Source of the DNA: Vicia villosa
Lineage: Eukaryota; Streptophyta; Magnoliopsida; Fabales; Fabaceae
Length of the DNA: 64,000 nt
Assembly: GCF_029867415.1 (NCBI RefSeq)
Contig: NC_081183.1
Location: forward strand, 196,075,563-196,139,562
Direction: 5' to 3'
The notes beneath the pieces were generated by a model. That model worked only from the letters and a program-made list of their open reading frames with translations. It was not told where the DNA came from and did not search any database. The translations under genes were made by a program, and so were the position numbers. Each line of letters begins with the position of its first letter. Position 1 is the stretch's first letter. Shown here one piece after another: positions 1 to 11,690 of the stretch.

Positions 1-2750
1 TTGAAGGTTAGAGTTCCATTCAAAAAAAATAAAAATTGAAGGTTAGAGTTTTAAGTTTTTTTGTTTTGGGTTCTACGATTTTTCTATTGTTTTTTTTACC
101 GTGTTTCAGTTTCTCTAGTCTCACCTCTATTCTTTTTATTGTTTTAATTTTTTTGACTCTACTTCTAATTTTATCAGCCATTTTATTTATATTTTTTCTC
201 TATTTGTTTCATGATTTGTGTATACTAGTAAATAGCAAAAGAGAAAAAGGTTCATAATGACTGTGTAAAATAATTTTGTATTGTCAACCAATCACAATTT
301 TATATGAGAATAAATTACATTTTAATTAAATTTTTTTTTTAATGACAACACACTTTAATAATTTTTTATTGGATAATAGTATAAAATAATTTTACGCATA
401 TAAATTAAACTCATAGAAAAATGCATAAGTTATATTAGTTTTTAATGTCTTTACAATAACAGATTTGTTACTTTATCAATCTCAGATAAATGGGCTTTTT
501 GATCTAAAGGTTAGATGTTTATTTTTTTTATTTGCTATTTATAATTTTACATTTTTATTTATTTCCATTTCTCTCTTTTTACCTATGTTTTTATTTTTGT
601 TTCATGAATATGGCATCTTTATACAGTGCATCTTTATAACAGAAGGTTAAGTTTCATTTTGTACATTTTAATTTTTTTAACATAGTATATTTTAATTTTT
701 TATTTTACATTAATACTTTTTTTTACATTATTACTTTTAAATACAAATATTTTTCTCCCTTTTAAGCATCTAAGCTAATAATCATTTCCTCATTCAATTT
801 ATTATTTACTTTTAAGAGATATAGTAGTTAGACCCGTGCAAGGCACGGGTTAAATATTTTTTAAGTGAACAAAATATTCGAAAAACACTCATAATTTAAA
901 TTTATTATTTATTATAAATTTATTAAACTGATATAAAATTTATAGTAAACAAATATTTAGAAAATCATAATAATGATTATATTATATTAGAAATATTAAT
1001 GTATTATCTTTTAAATAGAAATTCAAGTTTTGGAACATAAAAAGACCATAGTAAATTAGTAAGATAGAGTTTTAATAATTAGTACAGTAAGTATTTTATT
1101 CTCTTATAATATTTGATTATTATAACCGAAATAAAATCTCATATAATTTCGAAAATTAAATGAAGATATTATCATCATATATTAAATAAATAATGTGTTT
1201 TAAAAATATTCATAATGAATGTGAGAATGTATTTAATTTAATTTTTTATTTTTTAATTAAAAAATATTTCAAAAGGAGTAAGAATAAATAATACAGTGGT
1301 TCAAATTCAAATAATAATATGATTACAAATTCGATAAAGCTCATTCCCTCCCCGCCTAAATAACAAAACTTAAAATTTAATAAGTAAATGTGACAATTTT
1401 ATATTTTAAAAAGTAAATAAAATCCAAATAATAATATTATTATCAAATATCTAAGGTAGTCTCATGCTCCGGAAGGTATTTTATATTTTAAACAACTTGA
1501 AAATCACCGGAATACTTTTTCTATGTGTTCCGGTGTGATTTTTTTTAAAACCTGAAGACTTTGAAAAAGTGTTTTGATTTATATATTTTTGAGTGTTTCG
1601 AAATTTTTTCTGAAATATAAGAAAAAATGAATTTTTTTAAAATATATACTACTTATATGAAGGTATTTTGGTTTAAATTTTTTGTGTGTAAAAATATGGG
1701 TATAATTGTAAAGGTAGAAAGTAAAATTTTCAAGTTACTTCATGATATAGAAAAGTAATTGGGCTTGAAAATATTAATAGTCCAATAACCTAAATAATTG
1801 GAACAAACTAGCATTTAACATGTCGCCCCCTGTACGAGAAAAACTTGCAAGGATACGCACATAAATCTTTAGTGTTAGGAACAACTAATAAGAAAAAGAA
1901 AATTTTAAATTTATTTAAAATTTAACTTCTTTTTTAATTGGATTCATGGAGTGGTTGTGATTGAGTAGGAGAGAGAAATTTTTTTTTTTAATTAATAAAA
2001 AATTGTAATTGGTTGTTTATAAAACCACTTGTTATGTTTGTGTTCAAGCAAATATTCCCCCTGTACTATATCTATCTAGGATCCTCAATGATGGGTGTTA
2101 TAATTTTTATATTCTTACAAACAAATTTTGAAATTTATTTTTGACTTTATCAGAATTTTCTGAAAAAAATTCAAATTTTTCGAAAAGTCCAAAAAAATTC
2201 ATTTTCGACAAAAAAAAATTTTTTTTAAGCTACAAGAAATTTCGGTAAATTTCAAAATTTCAAATAGTGTAATTTTTATTTTATTTTTTTAAAAAAATTC
2301 ATACAAAAAATTTATAAATGAACGATAAAAAATAAATCTATCAAAAATTTCATTTTTATCATCCCAAATTTATTCATAAGCAATTCAAGAATCAAGAAAA
2401 ATTGAAGGATGTCACACACACATATAATTTAGAGGACGGTGTCCTAAATCCTCCGAGCAAACCATCTGCGATCATCCGTGACCAGTTTGAACTCAATCCA
2501 TTATAATCAATTTTTTCAAAATTGGGCGACACTTTTGAATCCGAATCCTCGGAACCAAGACTCAGCACTTAAGAACAACACCCTTAAAATTCAATTAAGC
2601 CATCAACTTAAATTTTTTTAAAACCGTATCAACTCAGCACCGCCTTAAAGATTTCACTGGAAGCTTAGATAACCTGTCGAATCTATATATTGATAAAAAC
2701 TATTTTGCTCAATTGTCATAGATATTTAAAAGCGAAACAATAATGAATTA
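1..2750. other. AT-rich intergenic sequence, no gene recognised
   Basis: The stretch is strongly AT-rich with many homopolymer runs. Two short open frames (36-257 and 465-650) translate into Phe/Leu/Ile-rich strings that follow from the T-rich composition and match no family I recognise. A short repeat (ttgaaggttagagtt) occurs at 1 and near 36. A GC-rich hairpin at 832-850 is listed separately. I see no exon with convincing coding bias. Confidence 0.6.
832..850. repeat. Perfect GC-rich hairpin of the ACCCGTGC/GCACGGGT type
   Basis: The arms ACCCGTGC (832-839) and GCACGGGT (843-850) are exact inverted repeats around a 3-base loop in otherwise AT-rich DNA. On the minus strand the hairpin is followed at once by CTAA. 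A hairpin just before a CTRR terminus is typical of Helitron 3' ends, so this may mark one in minus orientation. The same motif occurs near 12311-12320 and 13019-13034. The family assignment is inference. Confidence 0.4.
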
Positions 2751-3043
2751 CTTCAAAACTACAATACCCAAGAAAATATTCTCATTTATACAAATGATAG
2801 GTACTAGTACAAAAGAACTGAATACAATAGACAAGAATTGAAAGCGATCACAAACAAGACTATTACTATTTTAAATTAACACTCGATAATTCAACAGCTA
2901 CTGAAAATAGTTGCGGATTTTATTTTGCATGTAACCAAAGAAATATTTATTTATTTATTTATTTCTTGTTAATGCATGTGTTTTTGGATATATTATGATC
3001 AAAGATTCTGGTCCAAATTCCAATTAAGGTAGTTTTTGTTTTT

Positions 3044-3549
3044 CTATGGGCATTTGCGTTTGCCACCACGAGGAGTCAAGCTGGCATAACATGGACACTT
3101 TTCTTGGTTTCCAGCAGTACCAGGTGGCACGCAGTTACATTTTCTACAACATGTCCCACATGCTCTTTGACACAATCTTGGTCGAGATGATAAACGGCAC
3201 CGTGCAACACACGATCCATTACAATCTGAAATATGTAATCGCATTTTCAAATTGATCAAAATTATAATCACACATGCATGTATATTATTAAATACTCTTA
3301 TATTAATTATATATGCATGAATTTGTATGTTGTACTTGTACCTATTTTCTGAAGAAGAGAGCCTTGTGTTTTTGCATGTTCCTGAAGTTCATCAAAAACA
3401 TGCATAAATTAGTAAAAGGCTATATTAAAAGTGATTAGTTAATGAACAAAAACTATATATATACATACCGATTGATCTGCTGCATCAACAAGATGGAGAA
3501 GGAGAAGTGATGCAAGAAGTGAAGCAACTAGAAGCTTAGAGAAAGCCAT
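3044..3549 (-). CDS. GASA/snakin family cysteine-rich peptide, copy 1 (three exons)
   Basis: Secreted gibberellin-regulated (GASA/snakin) peptide of 100 residues. Exons on the minus strand are 3469-3549 (27 codons from the ATG), 3342-3381 and 3044-3225 (stop TAG). Both introns are GT...AG, and phases join exactly. Residues 1 to about 24 (MAFSKLLVASLL...) form a hydrophobic signal peptide, followed by a short polar linker. The last 60 residues are the GASA domain with all 12 cysteines, spaced C-X3-C-X3-C-X8-C-X3-C-X2-CC-X2-C-X-C-X11-C-X-C-X12-C and ending KCP. Family members are apoplastic disulphide-rich peptides linked to growth, hormone response and antimicrobial defence; which role applies here cannot be read from sequence. 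A TATA box lies about 50 bases upstream. A near-identical paralogue is at 21513-22283. Exon 1 is too short to stand out as an open frame, so the full gene is visible only after splicing. Confidence 0.93.
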
Positions 3550-3597
3550 GATTGAGAATATGAATTGCGTTTGTGAAATGAGAGATATTATGAGCTA

Positions 3598-3607
3598 GTT
3601 TTTATAG
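3598..3607 (-). promoter_or_regulatory. TATA box of GASA copy 1
   Basis: The minus strand reads CTATAAAAAC here, 49-58 bases upstream of the ATG at 3549. The equivalent place in copy 2 also has a TATA motif, which supports a conserved core promoter and short 5' UTR. Confidence 0.65.
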
Positions 3608-3885
3608 CAGATGAGACCAGGTTTAGGAAATTAATAGTAACAAAATTTGCTAGCTGGAGTACTGAATTTTTTAGACTCGTGTCAATAGATTATCATAGAT
3701 ATGCATGCAAGTGGCAAAAGAAAGTGGGCCTAATTTGGAGGCAACCAGGGATTGTAAAGAGCAATTGCATGGTGGATAGACAAGACAATGAAGTGGGACG
3801 AGGATGGTTTTTAACTTTGTATTCAAACTGAATCTTTTGATAAACTGATAAATTTTTCTTTGTGAACTTGGATGTATATGAAAAA

Positions 3886-4061
3886 TGGAACAACATCTCT
3901 AACCATCATAAAAAGTTGAACCATCATAAAAAGTTGAATAGTATATATTCAATCTATATCAGATGACACCATTCATTTTTAACATATTTAATTATTTCAA
4001 TACATTTTACACTAAGGGTAACTTTACCCAACTTTTTGAGTTGGGTAAATAAGAATTCACC
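3886..4061. mobile_element. Mutator-type MITE, copy 1 of a family, with 9-bp target duplication
   Basis: A 176-bp element bounded by exact 9-bp direct repeats TATGAAAAA (3877-3885 and 4062-4070). Its ends are imperfect terminal inverted repeats; other copies show GGGGACAACTT... against GGTGAATTCTT.... Each end carries a subterminal AAAAAGTTGGGTA-like motif. This copy has a small internal duplication of ccatcataaaaagttgaa near 3902-3935. It lies about 340 bp upstream of GASA copy 1. Nine-base target duplications are typical of Mutator-like elements. Confidence 0.75.
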
Positions 4062-4070
4062 TATGAAAAA

Positions 4071-5129
4071 TTAAATCTAAAGAATATACGAGAACTCTCA
4101 CGACTTTATCCTTTAAAAAGAACATCTCAGAGATTCTTACAGCTTCGTCCTTTAAAAAAGATATCTTTCTAAATTGAAAAAATTCGACATCATTTTTTTG
4201 TATTAATGTTTCATTACTTTGAAATAGGGTTTTCACCTCGGTTTTGGTGAGAGAGGTAACATAAAGTGTAATGGAAAGTTTTCACTTTTCCCTTGTTCAT
4301 TTTTTCATGGAGGTGAAATAAACAACTTTTGTCTTCGGTTGGTTTTCCACCTAGTGGAAATCAACATTACAAAACCATTATTCATAATAGATTATAAGAG
4401 CATAGAAACATTTTAATCAACGTTGGTTCCTTTTTTCTTGTAATATCAATAGCTAAAATTATTTTCTTTAGTACATGCTTGTAAAAAAGTTTACCGTTGT
4501 TAGGATAAAGCGTGAATGTAGTTGTTGTTGATGAATTTTAATATTTCTAACAAAAACAATAACAGTGTAACGACAAACATTGCTAAGTTGGATTCATGCT
4601 TTCCTAACTAACATCAAACAATTTTAACAAGTATATGTTAAAGAAAATAATTTTAGCAATTATAAGAGAAGATACAATAAGGAAGCAACCTTGAGACATT
4701 TCTTAGCTCAACAATCCATACCATGTAATGACTTCTACCTCATGCAATGCTTCTATTATCAGTGTGTTTTCAAAACTCTACATGCTGATTTAAAGACAAA
4801 TCGTTGATTTACATTTTAATATATTGGTTGGTGTAAGTTTCATGCTGATTGCTGATGTTTCATGGGATTGACGAGTTATCAATGTCTTGATCATTGTTAC
4901 TTTATAAATGGACAACAAAGACTTGTTGTTTAAATAAATATACACATATTATCTTTAAAGAACCAAGAGAATAGGTCATAAATAAAAAATAATAAAATAT
5001 TCTAAAATAATGTTGTTGATATTCAAAGGGGGTTGCTCAATGTTGGAACAAAACTTAAGCTTGAACACACAATCACAAGAATATGAATACTCCAATGAGC
5101 CTTCTATATTAAGTTGGATCAATGTCATC
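4071..5129. other. Intergenic sequence without recognisable genes
   Basis: AT-rich sequence between a MITE and a copia remnant. I see no open frame with family similarity and no clear terminal repeats. The last 100 bases may be the decayed 3' end of the neighbouring copia element. Confidence 0.5.
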
Positions 5130-7000
5130 CTCATGTAAGTCTTTTGTCAATTGTAGTCTTGTCTCAGCTAGTGTTGATGTATAGTTGTAGTGCTTTATCT
5201 AAAATCTCTTGAATATCTTACTTGCATATCTTGTTTGATGCATCAACAATCCCCTAACACATTTGTAAAACTCAATTCCAAGGAAATATGAGACGTTGCC
5301 AAGATCAACCATCTCAAATTGATTCATCAGGTCCAATTTGAAATCTTTGATTTCCCTGTCACAACTAATTGTAATTAACAATTCATTTACATAGAAGCAT
5401 AAAATTATCAACTCATTATTGTTACCCCTTCTAACATGCACACTTATTCAGATGCACGCTTCATGACTCATCTCTCTCTTAGGAAGCCATCAATCTTCTT
5501 ATTCCAAGCTCTTGAAGCTTGTTTAAGTCAATACAATGCCTTATGCACTTTGTACATTTTTTCTCTTGACATTCTTTCTCAAAACCTAATGGTTGTAACA
5601 CATACACTTCTTCATCCAAAGGACCATTCAAAAAATCACACTTAACATCCATCAAACACAAGGCCCCGTTGTATATATTTGATAAAGCATTAACTAATTT
5701 TATTGCTTCAATCCTGGCAACAGGTGCAAAGACTTCATCAAATTCAATGCCTTCTTTATGAAGAAACCCTTTGGCCATAAGTATTGCTTTGTGTCTAATC
5801 ACTTCACGTTTAAGATTTAGCTTCACTTTTTATACCCACTTCACATCAATTGCCTTCTATCCTATGGTAAATCAACAACTGACCAAGTCTTGTTGACTTC
5901 TATAGAGTTTAAATCATCTACCATAACACTCACCCATTTAGGACCCTTCAATGCCTTACTAGCTCACTGTATGTATAAAATTCATATTGCACTAGATCCC
6001 TTTCATCATTAACCACATCATTTAGCTGACTACACATTCTTGCAGTCTGACTAACATGTTTCTAACTCTTTGAGGCATGTTGGTACCGACTTGAGTCTGC
6101 ATTTCAGTTTCACTACTTGGTTCTTCATACATGATTATCAATAAATCCTTCTTAACATTATTACTCTAATCCCATTATTTCATTCATCTATGTGCACATC
6201 TCTACTAATCACTATATGCTTACTCACATGATCAAACAACTTGCAACCTTCATCTGAGCGATAACCAATCAAGATCATTTGGATTTATGTGTCATCAAGA
6301 TTCCTCCCAATAGACCATACATGTGTATAAGTGCTATAGACCCAAACACCTTTAAGTGAGTCAAGTTTAATTTGACCCTAGACCAATATTTTTCTGGTTT
6401 GATTCCATCTAGCCTTTTGGTTAGACACCTGTTCAAGATGTATTTAGCAGTGGACACGGCTCACCATATAGTTAATTAGATAAGTGATATTCCTTTAACA
6501 TACTTCTCGCCATGTTCACAATGGCCATGTTCTTTCTCTCTACAGTCCCATTTTTTAGGTGTATATGGCTGCACAACTTCGTGTTCTTTCTCTTTCACAT
6601 AGTGCGTCAAACCCACTTGACACATACTCACTTCCACCCTCGGCTCTTAACACCTTGATCTTGTGACCAATTTAACATTCCACCATGGACTTGAACTTGA
6701 CAAACACATCAATCACATCACTTTTCTTATTAATCAAGTATGTCCGTAATTTTCACATCAATCACACCTTGATCTTGTTACCTCCAATTGAGTCAACTTG
6801 AATTTTGGCACACACATCTGAGTATATGACTTCAAGTGTAGTTCTAAACTTCTTTCTTGCATCCTTGCTGAAGATATTCTTGTGTTTCTTAACTTGTACA
6901 CATTCTTGACATACTTCACTAGGAATATGAATTCTAGGAAACCATGAAACCATGTTTTGCTTCTTCATGGGTCTGATGTCTTTGCTTGAGGACATTGATA
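5130..7000 (-). pseudogene. Decayed Ty1/copia retrotransposon polyprotein
   Basis: Minus-strand pieces follow the copia order when read from right to left. A GAG-pre-integrase/zinc-finger stretch comes first (about 6762-6990, with CQECVQVKKHKN and SDVCAKIQ). An integrase C-terminal piece follows (6275-6457, with LNRCLTKRLDGIKPEKYW). Two reverse transcriptase blocks come last: 5479-5826 (EGIEFDEVFAPVARIEAIK, VKCDFLNGPLDEEVYV) and 5199-5441 (FEMVDLGNVSYFLGIEFYK). The catalytic YVDD box reads YVNE, so both aspartates are changed. Frameshifts and stops separate all blocks and no LTR is recognisable. At about 7000 it is cut abruptly by the plant-mobile-domain pseudogene. It is an old, dead copy. 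Confidence 0.88.
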
Positions 7001-7002
7001 CC

Positions 7003-8632
7003 ATCAAGACGTATAGTTGGGGTTCTGCGGTATTGGCTTACCTCTACAGCTCCTTATGCAAAAATGCAAAAAAAAGAAAGTTCTACATTTTATGGATGTG
7101 CATTCTTACTACAAGCATAGGGATGGTGGAGAATGCCAATATTAGCCCCTGAAAACCCGCACATATATATCTTCCCGTACGCGTCAAGGTAAGTTAATGA
7201 TGTTATTTCATTTAGTGTATTTATTCTATTATTAATCGTAACTATATTGATTTCTATTTTTTTATCTGTTTAGGTTTAATGCAACTGGATTGGATTACAG
7301 TAAAACACCCAAAAACAAAATATTTTTTTACCGCCAACTCTTGGATCGACTTCGACCACAAGATGTATTACCACTAAAACTTTCTTTCCATTATCTAACT
7401 ATATTTGTAAAATATAACATCTTCTCTAATTTGTAATTAATTTTGTTTTCCTTACAGATTATTTGAGACCATACTTGGAATTAGGCCATGAACCCGAGCG
7501 AGAAGAGGCGGTTGTTTGGACGACAAAATCGCCTATCATACGGTTCACCACTGTGGAGATGCACCACAGTGACCATGTCAAACTCCAATTCGGCATGCAT
7601 CAAAATATCCCCGACCTGCCTAAGTGTTTGGTACCTTGGCATCTGCAAAAGGTCAGCCAATATTGATACATAGAAAATTGGAAGTCATTCGCTAAAGACT
7701 TCCGTAAAATATGGGCCCGTCGTTCCAACCATGTCCTACATTTACCTGTGGCGTCGATCAAAATGAAACCAACAGCTGAATATGTCAACTGGTACAGATC
7801 GGTTACAAATCCTAAAATGTTTGTGTCTGATCCTTTCTATTTGGCAGACCTGTGAGCACAACAACTGTATTCCAATAACAACAACCATAAATTTTCCAAC
7901 AACAACAACCACAAGTCCACAACCAAATTACCAACAACAACAACCACAAAATTCCCAACAACAACCACAATATTTCCAACAACAACACCAACAACAATAT
8001 TACCAACAACAACAACCAAATTACCTACAACAACCAATATACCAACAACAACCAATTTACCAACAACAACAACAATTCCAACAATACCACCACCACCAAC
8101 AATTCCAAACTCAACCACAAACTAAACCCCAACCTCAAACTCAACCCCACCACCAACGCTTCCAAGATCCCTATATGGCGGACTCCTCCATATCACCACC
8201 ACTTATCCCCGACATAGGCATACATGAAGAACACCAGCCATACAACTCATTCGACCAACAAACATCACAATACCGCATCAACCATTGAACTTCAACACAC
8301 CACCATAACCATTGTATTTTAACCATCCCGATTCGACCACCAACTACCAAAGACCAAATTTTGAGGCCGCACCCACCCAGAGCCATTTTGTCCCACCAAG
8401 ACAAAGCTTTGAAGGCGCCGCGGGCACCCGCCTTTCCTATAGCGGAAATTCTAGAGGTCAAGGTCGGCTGACAGATTTTGTAGACCCGGAGTGCATTGAA
8501 GGGTCATTGACCCAAACACAAGAGGAACCAAATAGATGTGGGCGTCGTAGGAATAGGGGAGCACTACCAATTCGTGAGTCGTCTACACGAGTTATTAGAC
8601 CTCCTCTGTGCGGATTGTACCAGGGTCACTAG
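7003..8632 (+). pseudogene. Plant-mobile-domain (MAIN-like) protein pseudogene with Gln-rich tail
   Basis: This copy encodes part of a MAIN/MAIL-type plant mobile domain (PMD, aminotransferase-like). These domains occur in a few host genes and in many transposon-borne copies. Visible pieces are WGSAVLAYLYSSLC (7016-7057), GWWRMPILAPENPHIYIFPY (from about 7120), an exon at 7274-7364 (NATGLDYSKTPKNK, LLDRLRPQD) and an exon from 7458 (LRPYLELGHEPE, RFTTVEMHHSDHVKLQFGMH, IPDLPKCL). Intron borders 7189-7273 and 7365-7457 are GT...AG. Downstream come FAKDFRKIWARRSNH and MKPTAEYVNWYRSVTNP. A CAA-repeat tract then encodes poly-Gln/Pro/Tyr, and an Arg-rich C terminus follows. Frameshifts near 7070-7100 and 7463, a stop inside the LLQA*GWW stretch and stops at 7666 and 7852 kill it. 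The N-terminal part is missing at the junction with the copia remnant. Confidence 0.8.
7855..8150 (+). repeat. CAA-type trinucleotide-rich tract
   Basis: Imperfect runs of CAA with CCA and TAC interruptions extend for almost 300 bases. In one frame they encode a Gln-rich region of the mobile-domain pseudogene. On the other strand the same bases give Val/Leu/Gly-rich open frames that have no meaning of their own. Confidence 0.75.
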
Positions 8633-8640
8633 CACTAGGT

Positions 8641-9103
8641 CATCCAAAATTTAATTGTTATGATTAATGTAATTGTCATTTTTTTATTAATATAAAATCA
8701 TAGTTTCTTTTATTTATATTATTTTTCTACATAAAAAATTTAAGTAAATAAATATAATGGCCAAAATAATAAAATATAATAGGTAAAAAAATTAATTAAA
8801 AAAATTAAAAAAAAGGAAACAGGGGTGTTGTCGCCAGGGTGGGTGGCGACTTGGCCCATTTTTCACACTGTGTCGCCAGACCCATTGGCGAGTACACTAA
8901 GGGGGTATTGTTGTCGTCACCCTCACGACAACAACGTGTTAAATTCAGTATTTTTTGGACATTTTGGTAATTATTTTAAAAATATGTTGTTTTTGAATTT
9001 GTTTTTAAAAATTTGATTATTAAAAAAAAAAAAATCACATTTCGTTATCGAGGAAAAATTAAATCACGAGTCAAATTTTCAGCTAAAATTAAATCACGAG
9101 TCA
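8641..9103. repeat. Downstream flank with a GTCGCCA hairpin, probably transposon-derived
   Basis: GTCGCCA and TGGCGAC form a hairpin at 8830-8850. A second gtcgccag...tggcgag pair follows at about 8873-8895, in an otherwise AT-rich stretch after the mobile-domain pseudogene. A phrase aattaaatcacgagtca occurs twice (about 9058-9074 and 9086-9103) just before the conserved flanking block, possibly marking an insertion edge. No terminal repeat pair was established. Confidence 0.35.
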
Positions 9104-9475
9104 TAGGAAGAGCTACCTACTTTAATTTTAGTTGCATAGTGCTTTGTATTGCCGACATCCATCGCTTTAAATTGAAGGTGTGATGGACACATCAATTTTT
9201 AATATAGAGTTAGCTAGTTTGCATTATGAATACATCTAGGAGTTCAAAAATTTCCATGCACAAAAACTAGAAGCTCTAAATTACTTTTTTGATAGCTAAA
9301 GGTTAGCATAAGTATCGTGAAGTTTAGGTTTGGTAGATAGTGATATATATGGAATTAGATGCAAGAATGAACCATTATTGGAAAGTGTGATTGCTGATGA
9401 AGCCAACTTTAACAACTGTTTGTGGCAGTGGTTGCACTCCAGCTGTATTGTATTTGTGCTGATAAAATATACTAG
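9104..9475 (+). repeat. GASA-flank block, copy 1
   Basis: The block shares long stretches with 13140-13295 plus 17726-17890, and with 22630-22770 plus 24066-24366. Examples are agagttagctagtttgca, gtgaagtttaggtttggtag and tggaattagatgca. In copy 3 the block lies just upstream of GASA copy 2, so this copy is probably the matching upstream flank of GASA copy 1. It would now be displaced by the insertions between 3877 and 9100. No protein is evident. Confidence 0.7.
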
Positions 9476-10195
9476 TACTTATAGTCAAGGAGTTCTATTT
9501 TAAATCGAATACTACCAACAAACATAATCAAAATTTGTGGTCTAACACATACAAGATTAAATGCATGTTTCACCTCCAATAAGTTGTTATTCTAGATTTT
9601 GGTCCTTCCACTTTTTAAATTCAAAAATATACTTTTAATTTAATAAATTTTCCAACATTAAATTTTGAATATATTTCACTGATATTATATATTTACATGA
9701 ATAAGGTTTTAATATCTATTTTTAATAAAAATAATAGGTGTATGATGTTCGGAGGAAAATAATATAACAATACAATAAGGTATAATAAAAAATAGAATAA
9801 AAATATGATATAATAATGCAGAAATATAAACATATCTTTCAAATGTTATATTAATTGAAAATGACTATCTTATACAATAGTTGTACAAATTTATTATGTG
9901 AGAATTATAAGAATGAAGTAATATATGATTGAGATTAAAAGATTATTTAAGTGAGACACATGTTAATCAATGGCTTAATTTTTACTCTTTCAATTCAATT
10001 CATTCAATCTTAATTCATTGGCCATTTGTTTGAGTTTTCTCTTATATTCTGACACCCTCCCACGCCACTACTTCCCTTCATATTAAATTTTGATATTTTT
10101 AAGTTCTTTTTAATGTTTTTGATTATTGAAGTCTCTCTGTTTGCTTGAATATAGTTCTAATGTATATAATTGTGGTATGTGTAACATGTTTAATA
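9476..10195. other. Intergenic AT-rich sequence
   Basis: No gene, repeat or conserved motif was recognised. Short T- and A-runs dominate. Confidence 0.5.
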
Positions 10196-10342
10196 CTCCC
10201 TCTGGCCTTAATTATAAGCAAATATTCTCTTTTTAGGTTCATTGAATAATGAATGTATCTGGTCTACATAAAAGACCAGATACATTCATTACTCAATGAA
10301 CCTAAAAAGAGAATATTTGCTTATAATTCAGGCCGGAGGGAG
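10196..10342. mobile_element. Stowaway MITE (Tc1/mariner type), near-perfect foldback
   Basis: A 147-bp palindromic element starting CTCCCTCTGG and ending CCGGAGGGAG, flanked by TA on both sides (10194-10195 and 10343-10344). The arms, such as ggttcattgaataatgaatg against cattcattactcaatgaacc, pair over almost the whole length around a very short loop near 10264-10275. TA duplication and CTCCCTCC ends define the Stowaway group. The RNA would form a long hairpin and so could feed small-RNA processing. Confidence 0.92.
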
Positions 10343-10444
10343 TATATGTCAAGCAAAACAGGAAAAATAGTGTCACAATTGCAAGTCCAAGTGAAGAAGA
10401 AAATAAGCAAAGAAAAAAAATGTGGAAATGAAAAAATCTAATAG

Positions 10445-11490
10445 CTTTTATTTTGAAATTCAGGACTTGTTCGTCGGGCGCTCTTGGAGCGAGGATTTTG
10501 CCGGATGAGACTTACCCTCGTCGGGCGAATGCTGATATTTGGGCTAGCGCGGCAAATGCTGATATTTGGGCCAGCATGGGTTGAGTTTGTGCGCTGTCAG
10601 TTGAATAAAGTGAAAATTCGTTGGACGGAGCTTTTGGACGACGGGCAAAATTGGTTGAGCAAAAAATCTTTAAATAGAGCAGAAAGGGTTTAGAACCATT
10701 TTTGGGAGAAATAGAGGCTGAGAAACAAGAGAGGGAGGGTTCAGGTTGAAGACTTGGAGCAGGGGTTTGCATCAATCGTTGAGAAATGCGGTGGATGCTT
10801 GTTCTTCTTCATTCTTCCTTTTGTATTTATTTATTTCGGGTAACTAAACTCCTTTCTTGTTGGGATTGAATATAAGTTTACTGTTTTAATATGTATTATT
10901 ATTGATCATGGTGTTGTATACAATCTATATGTGAATCTATATTGATGTTATCTTTGTTTTACTATTTATCTTAATGGGTTTGGATTGTTATTGGGGAATA
11001 CGGTTCAAAACTTGGGGAATACGGTTCAAAACTAGAATTAAGATGAACACTTGTTAGATTCTAAACTCTAGACATAGAGGTTGAGAAATCTTCGATTAAA
11101 CAACAAGGTAGGAATAGCTTAATATGTTGAGAGATCGTCGATTAAAATGTTCAACTCTCATCAGATGTTTAGACATAAACGCTGTTGTAAGTTATATGTG
11201 ATGATATTGATGAATGTTTAAATTGTGTACAACTGATTGGTAAAATTGCATATTATATTGGTGGATGAAATCCAATCCTGACAAGCTCTCATCTCTCTCT
11301 GAAACTTTGTTTATCATTCAAACCGTTTTACTTTCCGTAACTTGAAACTTTCAAAACCCTTGCAAACTTAAGTTTAAAAACATATTAACTGCTGAACGAC
11401 ATTGATGTCGCACTAATTCCTATGGAGACGATAAAATATACTTACTATTTTTGCTTGCTGCTTTACCGCAACAACAGTCATGTGTTCTCT
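10445..11490 (+). mobile_element. Solo or remnant LTR of a Ty3/gypsy element (legume type)
   Basis: The layout matches legume gypsy LTRs of the Tat/Athila kind. A GC-rich leader has repeated cgtcgggcg motifs. A TATA-like tttaaatagag (about 10670-10680) precedes the gaaccatttttgggagaaatagaggc stretch. Next comes ggtaactaaactcctttcttgttggg, then the typical 3' region with a Watson-strand phrase near 11417-11450 close to tatggagacgataaaatatacttac. A 21-base phrase (ttggggaatacggttcaaaa plus c) is repeated in tandem at about 10992-11033. No internal coding region adjoins it and exact ends and target duplication are unclear. Family recognition is from memory of such LTRs. Confidence 0.55.
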
Positions 11491-11690
11491 AACAAGTATC
11501 TCATTAAAAGTAAAAAAGCACTTAAAAGAACTAAAATGCATGTTGTGATGAATTGTCACCACATGACACGACCTTCACCAGAATTGAATCGTTTGGTCTC
11601 TAATTCTTATAACCATTTTTATTAAAATGTGTAATAGTTTATTAGCGATATAATTTTTAAAAATTGATAAACATGCATTTTTATATAATA

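Noticed and set aside
36..650. Two open frames (36-257 and 465-650) coding for hydrophobic, membrane-like peptides
   Set aside because: They arise from T-rich DNA, where Phe, Leu and Ile codons dominate. There is no family similarity, promoter or splice context.
3046..3255. Plus-strand open frame across GASA copy 1 (and its counterpart at 21593-21784)
   Set aside because: It is the antisense of the cysteine-rich exon 3. The minus strand has the full three-exon gene with 12 correctly spaced cysteines.
7782..8288. Gln-rich 168-residue frame as an independent gene
   Set aside because: It is the low-complexity tail of the mobile-domain pseudogene. Its start lies inside conserved PMD sequence read in another frame.
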